This document shows positions 43,848 through 54,137 of a DNA stretch of 64,000 nucleotides, one piece after another. The stretch covers positions 11,872,001 to 11,936,000 of the forward strand of contig OU015650.1 of assembly GCA_907165275.2 (NCBI GenBank). The letters run 5' to 3'. The DNA is from Zygaena filipendulae (Eukaryota > Arthropoda > Insecta > Lepidoptera > Zygaenidae). The number at the start of each line of letters is the position of its first letter. Within the stretch, counting starts at the first letter, position 1. The notes under the pieces are model-generated. The model was not told the DNA's origin. It saw only the letters and a list, made by a program, of their open reading frames with translations, and made no database searches. Made by a program: the position numbers and the translations under genes.

Positions 43848-46340
43848 CATTTACATTCGCGTACGAGCAACGAGGCGAACCACGCGGCGAGCCCCGAGCG
43901 ACTGTTTACATTCGCGCTTCGTCGCTCGCCGCGTGGTTCGCCTCGTCGCTCGTGCCGCTCGCGTCCCCCGGAGCGGCTTTTTTGTCACGAGTCAAAGGGA
44001 CGAAAAAGGAGCAAGAGGCGCGGGGCGAGGGACGAGGCGCGAGTGTGAACAGACGCTAAGGTGTGATTTACACTCGCGTACGAGCAACGAGGCGAACCAC
44101 GCGGCGAGCCCCGAGCGACTGTTTACATTCGCGCTTCGTCGCTCGCCGCGTGGTTCGCCTCGCCGCTCGTGCCGCTCGCGTCCCCCGGAGCGGCTTTTTT
44201 GTCACGAGTCAAAGGGACGAAAAAGGAGCAAGAGGCGCGGGGCGAGGGACGAGGCGCGAGTGTGAACAGACGCTAGGGGCTCGCCGCGTGGTTCGCCTCG
44301 TCACTCGCACCGCTCGCTTCCGGAGCGGTTTTTTGGTCACGAGTCAAAGGACCTCGCGTCAAAGCGAGCGTGGTGTTTACACTCGCGTTCTCGCTTCAGT
44401 CGGGTTTCAACTTTGGGCCGCGATGGTTGTGTCTTTTTAAACTGCATAATTGGATTGGTTGTAACTCGCAACAAGAAACGTTTTGGTTTCTAGAATTATT
44501 TTAAAAGAAACCGATAATTTGGGATAACAAACATATTCCACAAAAATAACCAAAAAGTAAACGTTATATGGACTAGATTTTATTAAGAAACTAGCTGTGC
44601 CCCGCGGTTTCACCCGCGTGAAAAGTTTTTATGTAACAACTTTTTTTTCTTGACATCCGATTTGAATGAAACAAAGCCTATATGTAGATCCAGGCTAAGC
44701 TTAATCTACCTGCGAAAACCGCATGACAATCCGTTCAGTAGATTCAGAGATTATCGCGAACTGACAGAAAAGATTTTTTAAAACCCCTTTTTTTATAGTT
44801 GGTTACTCTTCGTTTATCGTCCCCTGTCAATTTTTGTTAAAAATATTCAATGTACAGAATCGCGGATTCTACTCTTTTATTATATTAGTACTAGCTGTGC
44901 CCCGCGGTTTCACCCGCGCGAAAAGTTTCTATACAACAACTTCTTTTTATACAACAACTTCTTTTCCCGACATCCGATTTCAATGAAACAAAGCCTATGT
45001 AACTCCAGGTTAAGCTTAATCCTAAACCGCATGACAATCCGTTCAGTAGATTCGGAGATTATCGTGAACAGACAGAAAGACAGAAAAGATTTTTAAAAAC
45101 CCTTTTTTTGTGCTTGGTTACTCTTCCCCACCCCCCCCGTCCGTCCGCTCCGTTCCGTCCCCTGTCAGTTTTTGTTAAAAATATTCAATGTACAGAATCG
45201 CGGATTCTTTCTATCTTTTGTAGATAGATAGATAGATATGTAGACCTCCAACCGCACTAAACAATAAACCTTTCGACAGCATCTCCTGCGCAAAAAACAG
45301 TCGATGACACCCGGCGCAGAAGAAGATGATATTGACAATTTTTTTTTTTTTTTTTTAATTATTTATTTAAAGTTTAATTATTTATTTAATTTATTTATTT
45401 TACTAGCTATTATATCCTAGCGTGTCCCCGCGGTGTCATCCGCGTTAATTTCAAAGATCCTGCGGGAATTCCGGGATAAAAAGTACCCTATCTGTTATTC
45501 TGAATTACTTCTACTTGAAGCACGATCAAAATATTAGCCTATACATGCATTTAATTTTCGACGTTTACAAAATAATGGTTAACGACATCTCTTGATTATT
45601 TCAGGAATAAATGAAATTTTAACCGTCGAGAACCTGTATCACGCACATACAGGCACAGGACAGTTCAAATTTCAAAAAACTTTTGTTAGCAATACATAGA
45701 TGGCGCAATATTAATACAATAATTATTAGCCAAGCTTGGTAAAAAATCCTATAGAGCAGATAGCAGACAGTAGATATAAATAATATGATAATAGGAATCT
45801 ATAGCTATTATTATTATTTTTTGATATTTTTATAGCTGTTTTATTGTAAAGTTTCATTAAAATCCATTCAGTAGTTTTTGCGTGAAAACGTAACAAACAT
45901 CCATAGAATCCATACAAACTTTATAATATAAAGATTTTTAGAATAATAAGTAAGGATTTCATTTATTAAAATTAATCGAGTAGTAGTAAAAGCTCAGTAA
46001 GCAAAGTCGTCTTGTTGCCGCTAACACTTCGACATCCTCCCTTGTTGCTAGCTCAAAGACAACTGAACTGAACGCACTGCAGAGTGCAGGCCGCAGCTCT
46101 TTTGTCTCTTTTCCATCGATCGTGCGGTCGCGGTCGCACGCACGAGCGACGGGACGAGGCAGCGTTTACACTCACACCTCGTACCCCACCACGAAACGAA
46201 GCACAAGACGAGGAACGAGGTGCGAGTGTAAACGCCGATAAAACATCGTTTACACTCGCCGCTCGCGCCTCGTACCTGGCCACAAGACGAACCACGAGGC
46301 GAGGAACGAGGCGCGAGTGTAAATCCCGTATGATACTACT
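43848..46340 (-). repeat. Inverted composite duplication, right copy
   Basis: This is the reverse-complement counterpart of 20711-23086, with Helitrons at about 44590-44885, 44893-45215 and 45403-45960 in corresponding places. Unlike the left copy, the GC-rich block carries a tandem duplication: 43848-44057 and 44060-44270 are nearly identical. The long open frames here are translations of the repeat. Confidence 0.85.
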
Positions 46341-46545
46341 ATTACTCGTACAGGATTTACACTCGCGTACGCGTGACGAGGCGAAAAAGCGCGAGTGTGA
46401 ACAGACGCTCGGGGCTCGCCGCGTGCCTCGTCTCGTCACTTCACTCGCACCGCTCGCGTCCGGAGCGGTTTTTTGGTCACGAGTCAAAGGACCTCGCGTC
46501 AAACGCGAGCGAGGTGTTTTAAGCCCTCTCCACATTCGCGCACAT
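46341..46545. repeat. Further TTTACACTCGCG / CTCCACATTCGCGC sequence
   Basis: The right copy continues into another GC-rich segment with gatttacactcgcgtacg at about 46360 and ctctccacattcgcgc at about 46525, motifs that also occur near 20530-20590, 23110-23135 and 61190-61250. Confidence 0.5.
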
Positions 46546-46586
46546 TGCAGTCAACATTTTCAAATCGTTTTGGAGATAAATTTAAT

Positions 46587-46844
46587 ATGGTCCTAGTAAG
46601 ATGTGTTATTGTGAATTGTAATAACACCAAGAAGAATAGCGACTGTAAATTTTACCAATTTCCAAGACCGTGGTGGAAACGAGACCAAAGAAATAAGTGG
46701 ATAATAGCCGTAAGAAAAAGAAAAGTCACAGTAGGCTCATTTCTCACTGAAAACAACAATTTTAATGTTACTGACTACCATCGTTTTCATTTTATTTTAA
46801 ATCTGTTCCTTTTTTGTATTCAAAAATTGATAATTATATTTTGA
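46587..46844 (+). pseudogene. THAP-like zinc finger, first half only
   Basis: From the ATG at 46587 the frame reads MVLVRCVIVNCNN, then FYQFPRPWWKRDQRNKWIIA. This matches the start of a THAP domain: the first Cys pair, the F-x-F-P motif and the conserved Trp. The second C-x2-H pair expected about 40 residues later is absent before the stop at 46842. It is either a first exon whose continuation I cannot find or a relic of a THAP-bearing transposase or gene. It starts 40 bp beyond the repeat cluster. Confidence 0.5.
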
Positions 46845-47107
46845 TAGAACTCCGACTCCTTACTTACATAGGTACATAATATTCCAAAAATTCATTTATC
46901 TTTTATCCAAATAAATAGTTTAAGATCAATTCAATCCTTTCATTGAGCTAGGCCAAGGCATACTTTACTTACGAACCTGACAACTATAGGGATAATAGTC
47001 AGTAAAAACATACATACAGACGAACACAGAAACTCTTCCTTTTAAATGAGAAATGTACCGGATTTCCGCATATAGGAAGGAGAAACCATACGGCACGTAG
47101 TAGTTTC

Positions 47108-47160
47108 AAACCAGAAAATTTGTTCCAACCTGGAACAGGTTGGAACAAATTTTCTGGTTT
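47108..47160. repeat. Perfect 25-bp hairpin with 3-nt loop
   Basis: The arm AAACCAGAAAATTTGTTCCA continues with ACCTG (47108-47132). Its exact reverse complement is 47136-47160, and the loop is GAA. Confidence 0.9.
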
Positions 47161-47383
47161 TGAGATTTGACAGATTTTTTGTTTGTTTTACAATAATGCG
47201 AACTTCCATAAAGGTTCGCTTACGGACTAATCTTTTAAAGTTTTAAAATGAATATTTGTTCGTTCATTCGTTAATTTATACTCAATCCCCTATTCATTCA
47301 TTTAAATCACGATGAAACTTTGGTGAAAAGGCACAAACACGGACACAAGCTTGCGAAGATTTTTCTTAGGTCCAATAGGGTAC

Positions 47384-47820
47384 TTGCATGAATTTTTTTT
47401 TCAGTCTATTTTAAAGATATATGGCCTACTTAAACAAAGCAAGAAAAAGAAAATATATATGCATAAATTAATTAAATAGAGCGTTTCAAAGTTCCTACTT
47501 TAGACTTTACCGCCGAAACACGATATGACGTCACTTGTTCAAAATTACGCCTTATTAATCTGTGATAGAAATGTCACTGTCGTATCGACAGGGTCATGTG
47601 ACACTGACAGACAGATACCTTCAATATCAAAAAGCGAAATTAAGGTTGAACTGTGTCGATTTACTTCCAAAAGTTCCAGTAAAGAATCGAAATTCATCTT
47701 ACCGATGCATTCTAAAGTAAAAAACTTCAGAAAATGGAAAATATGCATTGACTGTATGCACTTAGTTTCTTTTGCCTTCTCTGAAAGAGGTAAATGTTTC
47801 CTAAAAAAATAAAAGTGACG
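47384..47820. repeat. Repeat D (inverted) and repeat C (3' half)
   Basis: 47384-47540 is the reverse complement of 34640-34830, and 47630-47815 is a diverged copy of the second half of repeat C. The 95-codon frame across it is not conserved in the other copies. Confidence 0.5.
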
Positions 47821-48107
47821 TCATGTGTCAAGCTTGGCTGTGATTGGTGTTTCGTTGCCACGTTCCGTTTCACAAAATTAAAAGTTGAATATTTTGGAAA
47901 CTATTGAATTTTTTTTAGTAAATCTTTCACGATAACGCTTTTCTAAGGCCCTATTTTTGAAATATTGACATAATTTCTTTTTATAAATTTCATGCAAGTA
48001 CCCTATTAAAGAAGGTACGTATTTAGGTCTTCAGGGAGGGCAATTGCACCCAGTGCACCCCCCCCTGGATCCGCGCCTGAAATTGGTGCTCTGAAATTGC
48101 AAAGTGT

Positions 48108-48275
48108 AATAAGAGCATTACACTCGCACCTCGTACCTCACCACGAAACCAAGCACAAGACGAGGAACGAGGCGCGAGTGTAAACGCCGATAAACAGCGT
48201 TTACACTAGCGCCTTGTACCTGGCCACAAGACAAAGCACGAGGCGAGGTGCGAGGCGCGAGTGTAAATCCCGTAT
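48108..48275 (-). repeat. Third copy of the two-hairpin unit
   Basis: Two units with cgaggcgcgagtgtaaa ends in the same order and orientation as 46147-46322, again followed by tcccgta. No other part of the 2.4-kb composite accompanies it. Confidence 0.65.
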
Positions 48276-48785
48276 TAAAGGTACCTACTACCTACCGTAC
48301 CTACCCTATACCTATACCGTAGCCATATTTTAAAAGAAGAAGAAGATTATGATAAACGTGATAAACAACCTTTGCTTCCTATCGTCTTAATACCAAAAAT
48401 GAAAGTGGCAAATAACACTCAGTGTCGAGTCCAAAAAGAAGAGAAAAAAAAAAAAAAAAACAAATAATTTTTTTTTCTATTTTCTAGTGCATTTTCATTT
48501 TTCATAAATGTTGGATAGTTGGATTGGATATAGTAGTATCCACGTTAATTTGTGGTGATTACCTTCTATCTCTAAGTAGTTTAAGGATATATTTCATTTT
48601 CATTCCAAACGTCCAAATTCTTTATTAAGCAAGACATAATAAAGGTGTAAGTTAATTCAAGAATCAGAGATTGATACCGAAAAAAACCGGAAAAACTACG
48701 TGAGTAAGTTTTCAAAGTTGATCACCTAAAAAATTAAGTGATAATAAATTTTATTAAATATTAATGACGTATTAAATACATCAAT

Positions 48786-51194
48786 ATGGACGAATATATA
48801 CTTCCCACACCTTCCACTTCATTTGAAAACAAAGACAAAAGCGCTATGGAAAAAGATTTAACAAATAAGTTTTTGCGTGGAGAAATGTCTTTCGCCGAAT
48901 ATTCTAATGAATGGTATGATTTTGATGATGATGACGATACAGAACTTAGAAAAGATGAAGAAAAGATATCACAGATAATGGGCAAGTTGCCTAAACGACG
49001 TAAGTTTGCACGCATGTCTACAGCTCTACTGGGACTGATGGGGGAAGCCAACTTGCGGTTTGTAAGAGGAGAGACGGAAGTTGCTGAAAAGATGTGTCAT
49101 GAAGTTATTAAGCAAGTGCCTACAACACCTGAGCCATACCAAACTTTGGCTCAGATCTACGAAAACGATCCTGAAAAGTCCTTACAATTCTCATTGTTAG
49201 CAGCACACCTAGCTCCAGCTGATGCTACTGAGTGGCTACGATTAGCTGCTATATCAAAGGAGAGAAATGACGTCAAGCAAGAGATGATATGCTATACACA
49301 GGCAATAAAATCTGAACCACACAATCTAGGCTTACACCTAAAAAGACTGGCAAAAATTGAAGCACTTGAAGAAATCAAATACCCAATGAGTGGTTTAAAC
49401 CAAAATCGTGTTAAATGTTACCATAAAATTGTTACTTCTATGCCTCCTAATGAAGGTCAAACAATCATGAAATATGCAAAATTAGCTGTAACTTTATATC
49501 ATAATAGTAATGAAAATGAACGGGCCCTTGAAGTTATGACTGTTGCTTACAAAAAATGTCCTAATTTATTTAATGTAGAAGATATCAATGTATTTCTTGA
49601 ATTGTTAATGGATTGTAAACAATACCAGACATGCATTGAGATATTTGTAGCTAATGTTGGGGTTGAGATTGAAGCTGAAATACAAACAATAAAAAGTTCC
49701 AATGGTGACATAGAAGAGCAAACAAATTATTTAAATTGTACATTACCAAATGACCTTCCAGTAGATTTAAAAAGCAAATTGCTGGTATGTTTTATCCATT
49801 TAGGTGCTTTGAACTTGGTTCAATCACTTTTAAACGATTTTCTGACTAATGATATAGAAATGGCTGGGGATTTATACATGGATGTAGAAGAAGCATTTTC
49901 ATCCACTGGTAATCATAATTTAGCTTTAAAGCTATTAGAGCCTTTGGTAAAAAATGCCTCTTATGACCTTGGAGCAGTATGGCTAAAACATGCAGAGTGT
50001 TTGCGTAATTTAGGGAGATTGGAAGAGGCCATAAAATCATATTACAAGGTATTACAGCTTGCTCCGCAACATACTGATGCGCGTCGAAAATTGTTTGCTT
50101 TGCTTGAACAAAAAGGAAACATTGATGAAGGTTTGGAAGTTTTGGAGCAAGATCGAAAACATGTTGTTAATGCTAGCTTGCTTTATGAACAATGTTGTAT
50201 ATTAAAAAAATACGGTAAAACACTTAAATACTTAGAAGTGGGTGAAGCTGTACTCTCAAAAACATTTATGAGATATAGGCATCAAGACGAATTAGCAATA
50301 GCACGTAGGACAAAATCAAGTGTTGAGCAGATTCACAGCTTTCGAAGTGCACGTGGTGAAAAGCTACATAATGATGATGACATACATTTTGATGAGCATG
50401 ATGATTTCAAGCTTTCACAAGAACAGGAATGGAGTTTATTCAAAGATCTATTGATAGTTGCATGTAATCATAGACTTTACTGCACAATGCAACGTATTGC
50501 TTTTGGGGCTTTAACTTCAAAAATTGTAAATTGTCATCGTGCCCAGATTGAATATTTTTGTCTTCAAGCCTGTATTTTGAAGGGAGATTACCACAACGCC
50601 TTTCGATTTGTACGTGATATTGTACAGAAGCACCCTTTTCCTAAATCATGGAATTTGCTGAGCTTGGCGACAAACTATACTGATGATAATGCACGTATCA
50701 AATTTTTATCTCGATTATTTGCAAAAGAAAGTCATGGTGTGAAAAATATATTTTTGGGTAATAATTTTTTAACATCAGGAAGGTATATTGTAGCACTGAA
50801 ATATTTTTTACAATATTATCACGAACAATGTGGGGAGCCTTTATCTGCACTTTTAATTGCTATAACTATTTTAGTGATGGCAGCACAAAAAACTATTGAT
50901 AAACACCATAATTTAATATTGCAAGGTATGTCTTATCTATTAAAATATCAGACTTTAAGAAAGTGTGATCAAGAGACTAATTATAATTTGGGTAGAGCTT
51001 ATCAGATGTTGAGTATAAATAATTTGGCAATAGAGTACTATGAAAGAGCCTTGTCATGTGGTCCTATTACAACATGTAATCAACACGGTGCCATAACTTT
51101 AACTAGGGAAACCGCGTTTAATCTTTGCATTTTGTATAAAGATCATTCACCGCATATGGCAAGGAAATACATGTTAAAATATCTTGTTGTTTAA
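48786..51194 (+). CDS. GTF3C3: General transcription factor 3C subunit 3 (TFIIIC102)
   Basis: This intronless frame of 802 residues matches the length and plan of the TFIIIC subunit that bridges the tau-A complex to TFIIIB at tRNA genes. The N-terminus has the conserved FLRGEMSFAEYSNEWYDF segment and an acidic run, then KRRKFARMSTALLGLMGEA. The rest is tetratricopeptide repeats (for example ANLRFVRGETEVAEKMCHEV, WLRLAAISKERNDVKQEMI, WLKHAECLRNLGRLEEAIKS). The C-terminal NLGRAYQMLSINNLAIEYYE repeat is also typical. Translation starts at the first ATG. The stop TAA (51192-51194) overlaps the poly(A) signal AATAAA (51193-51198). Confidence 0.92.
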   Translation: MDEYILPTPSTSFENKDKSAMEKDLTNKFLRGEMSFAEYSNEWYDFDDDDDTELRKDEEKISQIMGKLPKRRKFARMSTALLGLMGEANLRFVRGETEVAEKMCHEVIKQVPTTPEPYQTLAQIYENDPEKSLQFSLLAAHLAPADATEWLRLAAISKERNDVKQEMICYTQAIKSEPHNLGLHLKRLAKIEALEEIKYPMSGLNQNRVKCYHKIVTSMPPNEGQTIMKYAKLAVTLYHNSNENERALEVMTVAYKKCPNLFNVEDINVFLELLMDCKQYQTCIEIFVANVGVEIEAEIQTIKSSNGDIEEQTNYLNCTLPNDLPVDLKSKLLVCFIHLGALNLVQSLLNDFLTNDIEMAGDLYMDVEEAFSSTGNHNLALKLLEPLVKNASYDLGAVWLKHAECLRNLGRLEEAIKSYYKVLQLAPQHTDARRKLFALLEQKGNIDEGLEVLEQDRKHVVNASLLYEQCCILKKYGKTLKYLEVGEAVLSKTFMRYRHQDELAIARRTKSSVEQIHSFRSARGEKLHNDDDIHFDEHDDFKLSQEQEWSLFKDLLIVACNHRLYCTMQRIAFGALTSKIVNCHRAQIEYFCLQACILKGDYHNAFRFVRDIVQKHPFPKSWNLLSLATNYTDDNARIKFLSRLFAKESHGVKNIFLGNNFLTSGRYIVALKYFLQYYHEQCGEPLSALLIAITILVMAAQKTIDKHHNLILQGMSYLLKYQTLRKCDQETNYNLGRAYQMLSINNLAIEYYERALSCGPITTCNQHGAITLTRETAFNLCILYKDHSPHMARKYMLKYLVV

Positions 51195-51659
51195 TAAATT
51201 ATTGCAAAGATATTGTTCTTTTTTTATTATACAAAATTCATGCCCTGTATCAACCAAATATGCAGTAGGCAAGAAGCTTAGTAGATTTTATAGTAACTAA
51301 AGTAACAGAGATTGTCCAAATAGTAAGTATAGATTAGGGAGCCCTTTAATGCCCACTTAAGATATGGACTCTTTAGTGTGCATTACTAACTGTATCAGAG
51401 AGATAATAATATAAGGTGTCTAGATGATTTTTTTGACTCGCTTCCTTCATTCTCTCTGCTTCAGTGGAAAAAAATAACTGAAAGGAGAAAAAAAAAATTA
51501 TATAGCACCTATAACAGTTATACGCTATAGCCCTGCTAGGATACTGTACCATAAGTGTACCATTCAAATTTAATTACTTTTCACTGATATTCAGTGTAAA
51601 TATGTACCTAACTCTTGTTACAACATCGCTGCTTTACGCTGAATATCGAAATATTCCAA

Positions 51660-52005
51660 AATAGCTGTGCCCCGCGGTTTCACCCGCCTGAAATGTTTTT
51701 ATATACCTAACAATTTATATTATACTTAACAATTTTTTTTCTCGATATCCGATTTAAATAAAACAAAGCCAGCTCCAGGCTAAGCTTAATCTACCTGTGA
51801 AAACTGCATGACAATCCGTTCCGTAGATTCGGAGATTACCTATCGTGAACAGACAGACGGACAGAAAAGAATTTTAAACTAACTTTAATTTTTTAACATT
51901 TTTTTGTGTTTTACTTACCTACTCTTCTTTTATCGTCTCCTGCCAATTTTTGTTAATACGTATAATATTCAATGTACCTACAGAATCGCGGATTCTACTT
52001 TTTAC
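51660..52005 (-). mobile_element. Helitron of the tagaatccgcgattctg subfamily
   Basis: tagctgtgccccgcggtttcac opens it on + and tacagaatcgcggattctact closes it, the mirror of the copies at 21900-22559. Confidence 0.6.
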
Positions 52006-52632
52006 CGTACCGTTAGTATAGTTAGTATTGTGTACCTAGTCCTAATAAAGGATGAGAGAGAGTAGGTTGCTTCTAAAGATCAATCACAAACTTCCTTTTA
52101 AGAAAGATATTGGCAAAATTATAATATTTTTAACCGACTTCAATAAGTAGAAGGTTCACAAATTGATTTTTTTTGTGAAAGTATGTTACGCAATAAATAT
52201 TCGCAACGTGAACTGAAACGCTTTTTGTTTGTTGAAAGAATACTCATATACCTACTTATAATATCATTGGGTTGAATAAGATAGATTAACTTCTAATAAA
52301 TGATGGCAAACCCCTCGCGATCGCTTCCCTTGTTTACTTATGCTATACCTAACTAAACTAAGGTAAAAATGTACTTAGTTACCTACTTCAAAAATAAAAC
52401 ATACCTACGTACCTACAGCCGATTACTGAACCTCCTCCTTTTTGGAAGTTAGTTCAAAAAAGAAATCGGTAGTAGTTTTATTAAAAATAACTGTTGTTTC
52501 CCGCCGTTGAATAGCTGTTGTAGTAAGTTCGTTCCACCGCTCCACTCCATTGCCCGACTCATCTTTGTTACAATGCGGGTATGCGTAAGCGACGATTCAT
52601 TGTTACTTTGTGTTCGGTTCAGAGCAGTTATA
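52006..52632. other. Intergenic, repeat A ends only
   Basis: Two loose repeat A ends (ttttaaccgacttc near 52130; cctcctcctttttggaag near 52430) are visible. No gene is seen. Confidence 0.4.
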
Positions 52633-53141
52633 GAATATAGTAGTGATGGGCCGAGTACTAGATTTACCGAGTAACCTAGTACCGAGTATTATTCGGTTTT
52701 ACTTTACCGAGTAGGTACCGAGTACTCGGCCGAGTAACTCGGTTCAGTCTTTACGAAGTTTATCAGCTTAATGGCGTGAAAACAAGTTTGTACTCACGCC
52801 AGCCAACAAGAAACTAGTGGACAGTCATTCAATAAAATATATTACGGGTATTTTAAAAATGCAATACTGTTTCAGTGTTTCAACATTAGATCTGATTATA
52901 AAATTAAATTCGAATTAAATTTTAGACTTTTTGTTTTCTTCTTAAGATTGATACGTTTTTAAAATAATTAATGGGATTAACTACTTTTAAATGTAGTTTC
53001 ACTATGACATTAACCTAACATTTTATTTAAAACGAGTACTCGGCAGTTGAGTTATTCGGCCGAGCACGAGTATTAAAAAAACCACCGATTACACCGAGTA
53101 CCGAATAGTAACCGAGTACTCGGCGCATCTCTAGAATATAG
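52633..53141. mobile_element. hAT MITE with 8-bp TSD
   Basis: The exact repeats GAATATAG (52633-52640, 53134-53141) bracket a 493-bp element with TIRs TAGTGATGGGCCGAGTACT and TAGAGATGCGCCGAGTACT. The 8-bp TSD and TAG ends indicate hAT. It has no transposase. Confidence 0.85.
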
Positions 53142-53177
53142 TGTCGCATCAGTGTCGTATCAATCTAGTTTAGCTAT

Positions 53178-53632
53178 CTAGTCAGTATTAAGCTTATGCT
53201 TAGTTGTCGACTTCGCCGACAAAAGAATTGATATCTAAATAGGTGCCAAGTTCTGTAGATAATCCTGAAATATATTCAAAGGAGCATACAGTTATCATAT
53301 ATTTCACATTCAAGTTATCTTTAGCTAGTCAAATTATGTATCTTCTTTATATTATTATGAGCAACTAGCAAGTTACTGTTTTTATACTGTAAGGTCAATA
53401 GATCTCACCCCTTTAATATATTTGGTTTGCTGGTAAAAACAAGCCAATATCAAAAATATTTATACTATAGTTTTTAGCCAAATATAAGATAACTAGTGTG
53501 TGAAAACTAGCTAAGTTGTATGCTCCTTTAAATATATTTCAGGATTATCTACAGAACTTGGCACCTACATATTTAGATATCAATTTTTTTGTCGGCGAAG
53601 TCGACAACTAAGCATAAGCCTAATACTGACTT
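53178..53632. mobile_element. Foldback MITE with ~115-bp arms
   Basis: The arms at 53178-53292 and 53516-53632 (agtcagtattaagcttatgc / gcataagcctaatactgact; ttgtcgacttcgccgacaaa / tttgtcggcgaagtcgacaa) are near-perfect inverted repeats. It has no coding frame. Confidence 0.75.
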
Positions 53633-54137
53633 TGGCTTCCACTTTCACATTTATGTTTTTGATGGGATAGTTATTACGTGTGATATGTCACTTAATTGTT
53701 TCCAGGGGTTTGCTTAAGTCGGGAGCACGGGTAGGGAGGTGAGCGTTCATGCATTGTAAAGGGGCCCCATTAAACATACATAAATAATAAATAAAAATAA
53801 ATAAATCACACCTGGGTCGCAAGTCCCAGGCACTGCTCCGTGTTCCCTACGGATATCTGGTATGCTGTACAACTTCTAACTATGTTGGTGTAATTAATTG
53901 TAATAGTTTGCCTGCCTGTCCGTTAAAGTGTTTCATATCCGTTATATCATTACAATTTAGATAACTATCTGCTGTTATCTACTACTACTATGTTCCTTTT
54001 TATTCTCCAAACTTAACTAAGTAGGTGTTTCACGTCTTGTCGATTTGATGCCGGTTTTGACGGATTTTAAAGTTAGTATAAAATATTAATTTAGCTTACC
54101 TAACTAACCTATTTGTTTTAGGTAAGCTGATTTTGCG

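Noticed and set aside
43831..44440. Arg/Ala-rich frames of 100-144 codons
   Set aside because: They are translations of the GC-rich repeat, appear in several frames at once, and change with the tandem duplication.
48540..48560. A seventh micro-insertion at ccacgttaatttgtgg
   Set aside because: It shares the TTAATTTGTG end, but the flanks show no direct repeat and comparison with 34190 and 36740 does not give a clean empty site.
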